A stretch of DNA of 13,018 nt from contig JAATFY010000121.1 of NCBI GenBank assembly GCA_015654915.1, forward strand, positions 1 through 13,018, written 5' to 3'. This DNA comes from Rhodospirillales bacterium (GTDB lineage: Bacteria; Pseudomonadota; Alphaproteobacteria; UBA9219). Made by a program: the position numbers and the translations under genes. The notes beneath the pieces are model-generated. The model saw nothing but the letters and a program-made list of their open reading frames with translations. It searched no databases and was not told where the DNA came from. Below, piece after piece: positions 1 to 6,588 of the stretch (positions within the stretch are counted from its first letter, which is position 1; every line of letters starts with the position of its first letter).

Positions 1-336
1 ACCTCGGCCTTTTCGGATTTCAGCGTAGCGAATTATGCCAGCCGTTTTGCCAAATATAACGGCGAACAATTCGAAGTTACCGGCACGCAACCCACCAACG
101 GCGGCGTGATCGTCGAAACCCGCCTGACACCCAAGGAAGGCGATCCTGTCGCGTTGAATTATCTGATGCGCACAGACGAAAAAGGCAGCTGGCGCATCGT
201 CGATGTGTTTCTCGACGGTTCGATCAGCGAGCTGGCGACCCGCCGCGCCGAGTTTAGTTCCATCGTCAACCGCGACGGGATCGAAGCTCTCGTTAATTCT
301 CTGGGTGACAAGGCCAAGCAGATGGGGCCGTCATAA
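1..336 (+). CDS. MlaC/Ttg2D-family (HpnM-like) ABC transporter substrate-binding protein, C-terminal part
   Basis: This is an open frame entering from the left edge (111 residues visible, stop TAA at 334-336); the N-terminus and signal peptide lie outside the window. The visible part starts with a F-S-D-F-S-V-x-x-Y-x-x-R-F stretch, passes through a beta-rich section (VALNYLMRTDEKGSWRIVDV) and ends with LDGSISELATRRAEF, followed by a helical tail with GIEALVNSL. That W-R-I-x-D-V-x-x-DG-x-S-x-x-x-x-R-x-E-F arrangement is typical of the MlaC/Ttg2D (toluene tolerance) family. Family members are periplasmic proteins that carry phospholipids between membranes; the alphaproteobacterial HpnM branch is associated with hopanoid handling. 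Which branch this belongs to cannot be decided from the C-terminus. No convincing hairpin plus T-tract terminator follows it. Confidence 0.85.
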   Translation, partial: TSAFSDFSVANYASRFAKYNGEQFEVTGTQPTNGGVIVETRLTPKEGDPVALNYLMRTDEKGSWRIVDVFLDGSISELATRRAEFSSIVNRDGIEALVNSLGDKAKQMGPS

Positions 337-371
337 GGCCGAAAACGCATTATACCGTGGAATAAAAAAAT

Positions 372-400
372 CTGACACTTTTTCTCCGTTTCCTGATATT
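372..400 (+). promoter_or_regulatory. Candidate sigma70-type promoter for the GH17-GT2 gene
   Basis: CTGACA at 372-377 (5 of 6 matches to TTGACA) is followed after exactly 17 bp by GATATT at 395-400 (4 of 6 matches to TATAAT). The predicted start of transcription is near 406-408, about 20 nt before the ATG at 428. It sits in the 91-bp spacer between the MlaC-like gene and the glucan synthase gene. Found by eye, with no experimental support. Confidence 0.35.
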
Positions 401-404
401 CGAT

Positions 405-421
405 GGCCGTATTTTACGGCT
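405..421 (+). promoter_or_regulatory. Perfect small hairpin just upstream of the start codon
   Basis: GCCGTA-TTT-TACGGC at 406-420 is a perfect 6-bp stem with a 3-nt loop, extendable by one G-T wobble pair at 405/421. It ends 7 nt before the ATG at 428, where a Shine-Dalgarno sequence would normally be; none is visible. If the candidate promoter at 372-400 is used, the hairpin would form at the very 5' end of the mRNA. There is no T-tract after it, so it is not an obvious terminator for the upstream gene. Confidence 0.4.
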
Positions 422-427
422 TGAAAC

Positions 428-3019
428 ATGCTCACCATCAAACGTCTTACCCTTATCCTGACGCTGGTTCTTCTGGCGAATTTCACCGTCTGGGCCCTTG
501 TCAACCGCAGCGTCAGCGAGCGCGCCTGGGGCGGCGTCATCAACGGTCTTTCCTACAGCGGGTACAAGGCGGGCGACGACGCCAATCGCCTGTCGGACGG
601 CGATATCGAGCGCGACATGGCCCTTCTCGAGGGCCATACAAACGGTATCCGCATATACGGCGTCAGCGACGGGCTCGACCGCATCGTGCCGGTCGCCGCT
701 CATCATAATATCAACGTCAATCTCGGCGCGTGGATTTCGCGCGATGCCGGAGCGAACGCACAGGAAGTCGCGCACGCCATCGACGTGGCGCACGCCAACC
801 CGAACGTCAAACGCCTGATCATCGGCAACGAAGCGCTGTTGCGCGAGGACATATCGGCTCCCGACCTCATCGCCCTGATCGAGCGCGTCAAGCGGCAGGT
901 GAATATCCCTGTTTCTACCGCCGAGCCGTGGCATATCTGGCTGAAATACCCGGAGCTTGCCGACAGCGTCGATTTTATCACCGTCCATATATTGCCTTAC
1001 TGGGAAGGCGTGCCGGAAAGCGGCGCCATCGGCTACACGCTTTACCGCTATAAGCAGCTCGCAACAGCTTTCCCGCAGAAACATATTTATATCGGTGAAG
1101 TCGGATGGCCGAGCGAAGGCGAATGGGTCAAGGGCGCCGAGCCGTCACAGATCAATCAGGCCAAATTCATCCGCGATTTCCTCAATATCGCCAGCGAGGA
1201 ACGGCTGGATTACTCCATCGTCGAAGCTTTCGATACGCCGTGGAAACGCAGCATCGAAGGCACCGTCGGCGCGCATTGGGGCCTGTGGAATACGGAGCAT
1301 AAGCCAAAATTCGCCATGAGCGGGTCAGTGACTGAATCCACGCGCTGGCTGTGGGGTTGTATCATGGCTTCGCTGCTGGCGCTCTTTCCCATCCAGTGGT
1401 TCGTGCGCCGGCGGCAAAACCTGAAATTCGCCGGCCAACTCTTCTATGCCATGCTGATACAAGCCGTCGCCTCGGTCCTGATCTGGGCCGTCATGGCGGC
1501 GCTGGCCGAAAAAATTCTCGACGGCAATCTTGTCGCATGGATCGCGCTGATCGGCGCGCAAATCATTCTTCTGGCCTTGCTCCTGGTGGATGGCCTCGAG
1601 CTTACCGAAGTGATCTGGACCAACGAGCGCCGCCGTTATTTCGAGCCGCACCAGAACTGGGTGCCTCCCGCCGACGCGCCGAAAGTCTCGATCCACGTCC
1701 CCTGCTATAATGAGCCGCCGCATATGGTGATCGAAACACTGGATGCACTGGCGCAGCTTGCCTATCCCAATTTCGAAGTGATCGTCGTCGATAACAACAC
1801 GCAGGACGAAGCCGTCTGGAAACCGCTGGAAGAACACTGCGCCGAACTCGGCGCTCGTTTCCGTTTTTTCCATCTGCCGAAATGGCCCGGCTTCAAGGCG
1901 GGCGCCCTGAATTTCGCGCTGGCGCAGACCGCGCTGGACGCCGCGATCATCGGCGTCATCGACAGCGATTATGTCGTCAGCCACGACTGGCTGCTCGCCA
2001 CACTCCCCTATTTCGACAAGCCTGATGTCGCTTTCGTGCAGGCGCCGCAGGATTACCGCGACAGCAACGAAGACGCGTTCAAGCGCATGTGTTACTGGGA
2101 ATATGCGGGTTTCTTCCATATTGGCATGGTACAGCGGAACGAACGCAACGCCATCATCCAGCACGGCACCATGACGCTGATCCGCAAGTCGGCCATCCAG
2201 CGCGTCGGCGGCTGGGCCGAATGGTGCATTTGTGAAGACGCCGAGCTTGGCCTGCGCCTGTTCGAAACCGGCTTCGAAGCGGTCTATATGAACCATTCGC
2301 TCGGCCGTGGATTGATGCCGGACAATTTCAGCGCCTACAAAACCCAGCGTTTCCGCTGGGCCTACGGCGCGGTGCAAATCCTGAAGCGCCACTGGCGCGC
2401 ACTCTCGGAAGGACAAAGCCTGACACGCGGCCAGCGTTATCATTTCATCACCGGCTGGCTGCCATGGTTCGCCGATGCGGCGCACATCGTTTTCGCCAGC
2501 GCGGCGATTTTGTGGTCGGTCCTGCTGCTCTTCAAGCTGGTCGAGTTTCCGCCGGCGGTTTTTCTGGTACCGACGCTCAGCGTTTTCGTCTTCAAGGTCG
2601 TTGCCGGTTTTTGCCTTTATCAGGCCCGCGTTAAATGCGGCTGGCGCGACCGCCTTGCCGCCGCCGTGGCGGGCATGGCGCTGTCGCATGCCGTCGCACG
2701 CGCCGTGTGGCAGGGATTGTTCACATCCCACACGCCCTTTTTCCGCACACCGAAATGCGCCGATAAACCGGCTGCCATTCAGGCGCTTCTGATGGCGCGG
2801 GAAGAAATTAGCCTGCTTCTTGCCTTGGTTCTCTGCGGCATTGCCATATTGATACGGTTCGACGTCAGCAACCGCGACGCTGTTCTATGGACCGGCATGA
2901 TGGCAGTGCAAACGCTGCCTTACTGGGCAGCTTTGTATGTATCGATGGTGAACGCGCTGCCGCGGCGGTCGCAACATACCGCGCTCAAATCTCCAGATCC
3001 AGTTCCGACTGCGTATTGA
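428..3019 (+). CDS. Membrane GT2 beta-glucan synthase with N-terminal GH17 domain (NdvB-like)
   Basis: This 863-residue protein probably makes a beta-glucan at the inner membrane. A membrane anchor lies at about residues 5-25. A GH17-like domain (about 35-300) carries both expected catalytic glutamates: Glu135 in IIGNE and Glu224 in YIGEVGWPSE. Three membrane segments (about 307-390) precede a processive GT2 domain with HVPCYNEPP (423-431), the DSD metal/UDP site (512-514), the catalytic ED pair (603-604) and QRFRW (640-644). About five more membrane segments follow (677-843). Known family: Bradyrhizobium NdvB (cyclic beta-1,3/1,6-glucan) and Pseudomonas NdvB have GH17-like plus GT2 parts; in such proteins GH17 is thought to act as a transglycosylase. 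An in-frame TGA at 422-424 fixes the start at 428. The product (cyclic or linear, linkage) cannot be read from sequence. Confidence 0.88.
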   Translation: MLTIKRLTLILTLVLLANFTVWALVNRSVSERAWGGVINGLSYSGYKAGDDANRLSDGDIERDMALLEGHTNGIRIYGVSDGLDRIVPVAAHHNINVNLGAWISRDAGANAQEVAHAIDVAHANPNVKRLIIGNEALLREDISAPDLIALIERVKRQVNIPVSTAEPWHIWLKYPELADSVDFITVHILPYWEGVPESGAIGYTLYRYKQLATAFPQKHIYIGEVGWPSEGEWVKGAEPSQINQAKFIRDFLNIASEERLDYSIVEAFDTPWKRSIEGTVGAHWGLWNTEHKPKFAMSGSVTESTRWLWGCIMASLLALFPIQWFVRRRQNLKFAGQLFYAMLIQAVASVLIWAVMAALAEKILDGNLVAWIALIGAQIILLALLLVDGLELTEVIWTNERRRYFEPHQNWVPPADAPKVSIHVPCYNEPPHMVIETLDALAQLAYPNFEVIVVDNNTQDEAVWKPLEEHCAELGARFRFFHLPKWPGFKAGALNFALAQTALDAAIIGVIDSDYVVSHDWLLATLPYFDKPDVAFVQAPQDYRDSNEDAFKRMCYWEYAGFFHIGMVQRNERNAIIQHGTMTLIRKSAIQRVGGWAEWCICEDAELGLRLFETGFEAVYMNHSLGRGLMPDNFSAYKTQRFRWAYGAVQILKRHWRALSEGQSLTRGQRYHFITGWLPWFADAAHIVFASAAILWSVLLLFKLVEFPPAVFLVPTLSVFVFKVVAGFCLYQARVKCGWRDRLAAAVAGMALSHAVARAVWQGLFTSHTPFFRTPKCADKPAAIQALLMAREEISLLLALVLCGIAILIRFDVSNRDAVLWTGMMAVQTLPYWAALYVSMVNALPRRSQHTALKSPDPVPTAY

Positions 3020-4304
3020 CCGGCGGGTGGACGAGAACCTTGTCGACGCGGCGTCCATCCATATCGACGACTTCGAACCGCGCGTCTTCCCACGTGAAGT
3101 GATCGCCCGATAACGGCAAGCGGCCCAGTTGTTCCACCATAAAACCGGCGAGCGTATGGAAATTGCCTTCGCCGCGCATTTTCTTGAGACCCAGCAGCAT
3201 TTCCACTTCGTCCAAAGGCGTCATGCCGTCGATCAGCCAGCTACCGTCCTCGCGCTGGACCGGTTTGTCTTCGTTGTCCTGCCCGCGTTCGGACAGGTCG
3301 CCGGTGATGGCCTCCAGAATATCGGTGATGGAAACGATGCCTTGCACGCTTCCATATTCGTCGACAACCACGGCTACATGCTGCCCGAACTGTTTGAACT
3401 GATCCAATAGACGCAGCACCGGCGTGGTATCCGGCACCAGAAGCGGCGGGCGCATTACGGTATTCAGTACTACCGGCTGACCGTCGAACAACGCATTAAG
3501 AATGTCTTTGGCATGCACGACGCCGAGAATTTCTTCCAGATCGCCGCGCGCCACGGGAAAACGGCTATAGCCGCTGGAACGGATGATGTTCTGGTGTTCC
3601 TTAAGGGTATCCTCGATGCCGAGCCAGACCATATCGAGACGCGGCGTCATGATGGTGCGCACGGTGCGGTCGGCGACGCGCATGACGCCTTCCAGCATGT
3701 CTTTTTCCGCAGGCTGGAATACCCCGCTCTCGGCGCCTTCGGCGATCATGTCCTTGACTTCTTCCTGCGTCACCGAAATATCCTTGGGATTGGCAAGGCG
3801 GAGCGCTTGCAGGGAAAGTTCGGTCGATTGCCGGAGAAGCCAGACGACAGGGGCCGCAAGCGTCGCAAAAAATCCCATCGCGAAAGCAACGCGGCGGGCG
3901 ATCGGTTCCGCGTAAGACAGGCCGATACGTTTCGGCACCAACTCGCCGATGACAAGATTTAGGTAAGTAACACCGGCCACCGTCAAAGCCAGCGCGGCGA
4001 CTTCGCCGTGCGGACTGATCCACGAAATGGTATTAAGATAGACCCCGAATTGCCCCGCCAGCGTGGCGCCACTGAAAGCGCCGGCCAGAACGCTGTTGAG
4101 CGTCATGCCGATCTGGACGATGGAGAGAAACGAAGCCGGATCTTCGGCCATCTGCAGCGCCAGCCGCGCGCCCCTGTCGCCGTCATCGGCAAACTGTTTC
4201 AGGCGGGTGCGGCGCGCCGAAACGATAGCCAACTCCGCCATGGCGAAAAAGCCATTGAGGAGAATAAGGATAAAAACAACGCTGAGTTTAGCCGTCAGGG
4301 ACAA
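2985..4304 (-). CDS. CNNM/CBS-pair/CorC-domain membrane protein (HlyC/CorC family)
   Basis: The 439-residue protein has the standard order of the family: a CNNM/DUF21 membrane domain (about residues 5-190, first segment 6-26, conserved ELVPKRIGL at 121-129), a linker with EEVKDMIAEGAESGVF (181-195) and IMTPR (218-222), two CBS domains (about 222-275 and 288-340, the second with VVDEYGSVQGIVSITDILEAI), and a C-terminal CorC_HlyC domain (about 352-432). Relatives are implicated in Mg2+/Co2+ or polyamine export; the CBS pair normally binds an adenine nucleotide. The start is TTG at 4302-4304, preceded by GAGGGC 6 nt upstream; the next ATG would cut into the first membrane segment. The stop at 2985-2987 lies inside the convergent glucan synthase gene, giving a 35-bp tail-to-tail overlap. 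Substrate unknown. Confidence 0.92.
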   Translation of the reverse strand: MSLTAKLSVVFILILLNGFFAMAELAIVSARRTRLKQFADDGDRGARLALQMAEDPASFLSIVQIGMTLNSVLAGAFSGATLAGQFGVYLNTISWISPHGEVAALALTVAGVTYLNLVIGELVPKRIGLSYAEPIARRVAFAMGFFATLAAPVVWLLRQSTELSLQALRLANPKDISVTQEEVKDMIAEGAESGVFQPAEKDMLEGVMRVADRTVRTIMTPRLDMVWLGIEDTLKEHQNIIRSSGYSRFPVARGDLEEILGVVHAKDILNALFDGQPVVLNTVMRPPLLVPDTTPVLRLLDQFKQFGQHVAVVVDEYGSVQGIVSITDILEAITGDLSERGQDNEDKPVQREDGSWLIDGMTPLDEVEMLLGLKKMRGEGNFHTLAGFMVEQLGRLPLSGDHFTWEDARFEVVDMDGRRVDKVLVHPPVNTQSELDLEI

Positions 4305-4310
4305 GTCTTA

Positions 4311-4316
4311 GCCCTC
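4311..4316 (-). promoter_or_regulatory. Ribosome-binding site supporting a TTG start
   Basis: On the minus strand GAGGGC lies 6 nt before the TTG at 4304-4302. It supports TTG as the initiation codon of the CorC-type gene; no ATG or GTG gives a complete first membrane helix. Confidence 0.5.
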
Positions 4317-4460
4317 GGGCGGACGGACAAAAAACGGCAATAATGGCGGGGGGTGGACATTTCGACCCCAATTTACCGGCATTCCGCCCCGCACGCAACC
4401 GGCGGACTGAAAAGCATGTTTTTCGGGGTGAAGCGCGGTAAAAATATGCTAATCTGCGCC

Positions 4461-5663
4461 ATGCATGATGCTTTGACACTGGTTGTAACTTTTATCTCCG
4501 GCCTCGTTATCGGCGGCGGGCTGGTATGGCTTTTGGCGCGCGCGCGTTTCCGCACCGAGGCGCAACTGGCCGATAATTTCAAAGCGCTGGCGGCCGACAC
4601 GCTGCGACAAAACCACGAAGCCTTCCTGCAACTTGCCGAAAGCCGCCTGAAGCAGAGCGAACAGGCCGCGACGGCAACGCTCGATAAAAAGACTGTCGCC
4701 ATCGACGAAATGGTCAAGCCGGTCAAGGAATCCCTGCAACGCATGGATGCCCAATTGCAGGCGCTCGAGGTCAAGCGCGAGGGCGCCTACCGCGAACTGG
4801 TGGAAATGGTGAAAGTTTCGCATGAAACGCACCAGCAGTTGCGTGGCGAGACCAGCCAATTGTTGCAGGCGTTGCGCACGCCGAGCACGCGCGGGCGCTG
4901 GGGCGAAATGCAACTGAAGCGCATCCTCGAAATGACCGGCATGGCCGCGCATACCAAGGATTTTTCGGCGCAGCATACGATTACGGGCGAGGACGGCACG
5001 TTACGGCCCGATTTCATCGTTCATTTGCCGGGTGAACGCAACATCATCGTCGACAGCAAGGTGCCGCTGGCGGCCTATCTCGATGCGACGCAAACCGCGG
5101 ACGAACCGGCGCGGCAAAATGCCCTGAAGCAGCATGCGAAGCAGGTACGCGAACATGTCCGCCTGCTCGGCGCCAAAGCCTATTGGGATCAGGTCGAAGG
5201 CACGCCGGAATTCGTCGTGCTGTTTATGCCGGGCGACCATTTCCTCAGTGCTGCGCTGGATTGCGATGCCGATCTGATGGATTACTGCGTCGGGCAAAAA
5301 GTCATTCTGGCGACGCCCATGACATTGATCGCGCTGTTGCGCACCGTTGCCTATGGATGGCGGCAGGAAAATCTGCGCGACAATGTGAAAAAGATCGGCG
5401 CACTTGGCGGCGAACTGTACGCCGCGCTTCTGACCATGACCGATCACATTACGGCGGTCGGCAGCAAACTAGGCGGCAGCCTGAAAGCCTATAACGACAT
5501 GATCGGCAGCTTCGAGCGCAACGTTCTGGGCAAAGCCCGCCGCCTGCGGGAATTCGGCGCGGCTAAAGACGGAAAATTGCTACCTGATGCGTTAGAGCCG
5601 GTTGATCTTCAGCCACGAAGCCTGGCAACCAATGACGCTTCGGCGCAGGATGATGCGGCCTAA
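4461..5663 (+). CDS. rmuC: RmuC family protein (DNA recombination / inversion-limiting nuclease-like)
   Basis: From the chosen ATG this is 400 residues: an N-terminal membrane anchor (about 5-25, TFISGLVIGGGLVWLL), a long charged coiled-coil stretch (about 28-135), then the conserved RmuC domain (about 140-335). The domain contains RGRWGEMQLKRILEMTGM, RPDFIVHLPG (Asp184) and IIVDSKVPLAAY (Asp198, Lys200), consistent with the PD-(D/E)xK-like active site proposed for the family. E. coli RmuC limits inversion at short inverted repeats. The C-terminal tail (about 360-400) is poorly conserved in character and is the part overlapped by the antisense orphan gene. The start is uncertain: GTG 4353, ATG 4416, ATG 4446 and ATG 4461 are all in frame and none has a strong SD. 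I chose 4461 because the membrane anchor follows directly and a weak TATGCT -10 (4445-4450) would give a nearly leaderless transcript. Confidence 0.85.
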   Translation: MHDALTLVVTFISGLVIGGGLVWLLARARFRTEAQLADNFKALAADTLRQNHEAFLQLAESRLKQSEQAATATLDKKTVAIDEMVKPVKESLQRMDAQLQALEVKREGAYRELVEMVKVSHETHQQLRGETSQLLQALRTPSTRGRWGEMQLKRILEMTGMAAHTKDFSAQHTITGEDGTLRPDFIVHLPGERNIIVDSKVPLAAYLDATQTADEPARQNALKQHAKQVREHVRLLGAKAYWDQVEGTPEFVVLFMPGDHFLSAALDCDADLMDYCVGQKVILATPMTLIALLRTVAYGWRQENLRDNVKKIGALGGELYAALLTMTDHITAVGSKLGGSLKAYNDMIGSFERNVLGKARRLREFGAAKDGKLLPDALEPVDLQPRSLATNDASAQDDAA

Positions 5664-5910
5664 GTACGGGCGCGCTCGCAACATCCCATTGACCTCTTAA
5701 GGGAAGGTCGGCTTCGGCAAATATGAATGGACGTTCGTCAGTGGCCCTATTTTTCCGGACAGGTTCCAGTGCATACCTGAGAGATTCAGGCGTGCTGAAA
5801 TAACTGCCCTCGTATGGCTTGTCCGCCAGCGCAATAGACTGCACGGCGGGTGGATTTTCACCTGCAAAAGGCAATAAAAATTGCTCAACTGTTTCCGGTT
5901 TCTTACTCAT
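5563..5910 (-). CDS. Hypothetical 115-residue protein, 3' end antisense to rmuC
   Basis: Not recognised. The protein begins MSKKPETVEQFLLPFAG, has no membrane segment, signal peptide or cysteine, and is rich in Pro, Ala, Arg and Glu. The start at 5910 is supported by AAAGGA at 5917-5922 with a 6-nt spacer. A longer version from ATG 5967 (19 extra residues) is possible, but its AGGAG is only 3 nt from that ATG. The stop TAG is at 5563-5565, so the last 101 bp, encoding roughly the last 33 residues, lie antisense to the variable tail of rmuC. It is divergent from def across an AT-rich spacer that contains candidate promoters. The good RBS and the position in an otherwise empty gap argue for a real gene; the overlap and lack of a recognisable domain argue for caution. 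Confidence 0.55.
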   Translation of the reverse strand: MSKKPETVEQFLLPFAGENPPAVQSIALADKPYEGSYFSTPESLRYALEPVRKNRATDERPFIFAEADLPLRGQWDVASAPVLRPHHPAPKRHWLPGFVAEDQPALTHQVAIFRL

Positions 5911-5916
5911 ATCAAA

Positions 5917-5922
5917 TCCTTT
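5917..5922 (-). promoter_or_regulatory. Ribosome-binding site of the 115-residue orphan
   Basis: AAAGGA on the minus strand lies 6 nt before the ATG at 5910-5908. It favours this start over the ATG at 5967. Confidence 0.5.
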
Positions 5923-6004
5923 GAAATGCGCGCGGCACTTGAAGTTACGGGGCGCGGACCATAACATTTTCTCCTGAAACTAATAACGTTTTTTGCGTTT
6001 TCTT

Positions 6005-6033
6005 TTTATAATGACCAATATATTGAAAATTAA
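6005..6033 (-). promoter_or_regulatory. Candidate minus-strand promoter for the orphan gene
   Basis: Reading the minus strand, TTAATT (6033-6028) is followed after 17 bp by TATAAA (6010-6005), which matches TATAAT in 5 of 6 positions; the -35 is weak (3 of 6). A-rich DNA follows downstream. It would drive the 115-residue gene with a leader of about 90 nt. Found by eye only. Confidence 0.25.
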
Positions 6034-6050
6034 CCAGAATTTGCCATATT
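6023..6050 (+). promoter_or_regulatory. Candidate promoter for def-fmt-truA
   Basis: TTGAAA (6023-6028) is followed after 16 bp by CATATT (6045-6050). The expected transcription start falls at about 6056-6058, on or next to the def ATG at 6057, so the transcript would be leaderless or nearly so. This fits the absence of a usable SD before 6057. A second -10-like TATAAT at 6007-6012 lacks a convincing -35. Confidence 0.3.
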
Positions 6051-6056
6051 AGAAGT

Positions 6057-6584
6057 ATGACCCAGATGCCAATCCGTATCATTCCCGATCCCGTGCTGCG
6101 CCAGAAGGCGCAGGCCGTCGCATCCGTCGACAAGCGCGTCGCCAAATTTATGGACGATATGCTGGAATCCATGTATCGCGGCAACGGCATCGGTCTGGCC
6201 GCCAATCAGGTCGGCGCACTGGAGCGCGTCATCACCGTCGATATTTCCGAGGAACGCAACGGCACCAAGGCCCTGCTGATGGCCAATCCCGAAATCATCT
6301 GGCGCGATCCCGAAGCCACTTTCACCTACCGCGAAGGATGCCTGTCCATTCCGCAGCAGTTTGCCGACGTGACGCGCCCGCAGCGTATCCGCATGACCTA
6401 TCTTGATCAGTCCGGCAAAAAGCAGGAGCTGGAAGCCGAAGACCTGCTTAGCCAGTGTATCCAGCACGAGATCGATCATTTGGACGGCGTTCTTTTTATC
6501 GATCATCTGTCGAAACTGAAACGCGACATCATCGAACGCAAAGTCGAAAAAGCGCAACGCGACGACCAAGATCACATTCTCTGA
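6057..6584 (+). CDS. def: Peptide deformylase
   Basis: Removes the N-formyl group from nascent proteins at the ribosome. All three signature motifs are present in the 175-residue product: GNGIGLAANQ (42-51), EGCLS (93-97) and QHEIDH (136-141). Cys95, His137 and His141 are the expected metal ligands, and Glu138 is the catalytic acid/base. The length is typical of type 1 bacterial enzymes. ATG 6057 gives a start with no usable SD; an internal ATG at 6066 has a weak AGAAG (6051-6055) 10 nt upstream and would shorten the protein by three residues without harming the fold. fmt starts 4 bp after the stop, so the two are presumably co-transcribed. Confidence 0.96.
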   Translation: MTQMPIRIIPDPVLRQKAQAVASVDKRVAKFMDDMLESMYRGNGIGLAANQVGALERVITVDISEERNGTKALLMANPEIIWRDPEATFTYREGCLSIPQQFADVTRPQRIRMTYLDQSGKKQELEAEDLLSQCIQHEIDHLDGVLFIDHLSKLKRDIIERKVEKAQRDDQDHIL

Positions 6585-6588
6585 CATC

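Noticed and set aside
361..384. A-run/T-run around TCTGACAC as a terminator of the MlaC-like gene
   Set aside because: It would be an A-T stem without a GC-rich core; the same bases fit a -35 element better.
350..1084. 244-codon minus-strand frame over the GH17 domain
   Set aside because: It is antisense to the GH17 region with intact catalytic glutamates, has no recognisable domain and shows no SD I could support.
1325..2731. 468-codon open frame on the minus strand inside the glucan synthase gene
   Set aside because: It is antisense to the GT2 domain, which has all its catalytic motifs in the plus frame. The translation is rich in Arg, His, Gln and Asp with no domain, a typical by-product of GC-rich codon bias.
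3513..3962. 149-codon plus-strand frame inside the CorC-type gene
   Set aside because: It lies opposite the CNNM and first CBS regions, whose protein sequence is strongly conserved in the minus frame.
5691..5709. GACCT...AGGTC inverted repeat after rmuC as a terminator
   Set aside because: The stem is only 5 bp with a 9-nt loop and no T-tract on either strand, and it lies inside the orphan coding region.
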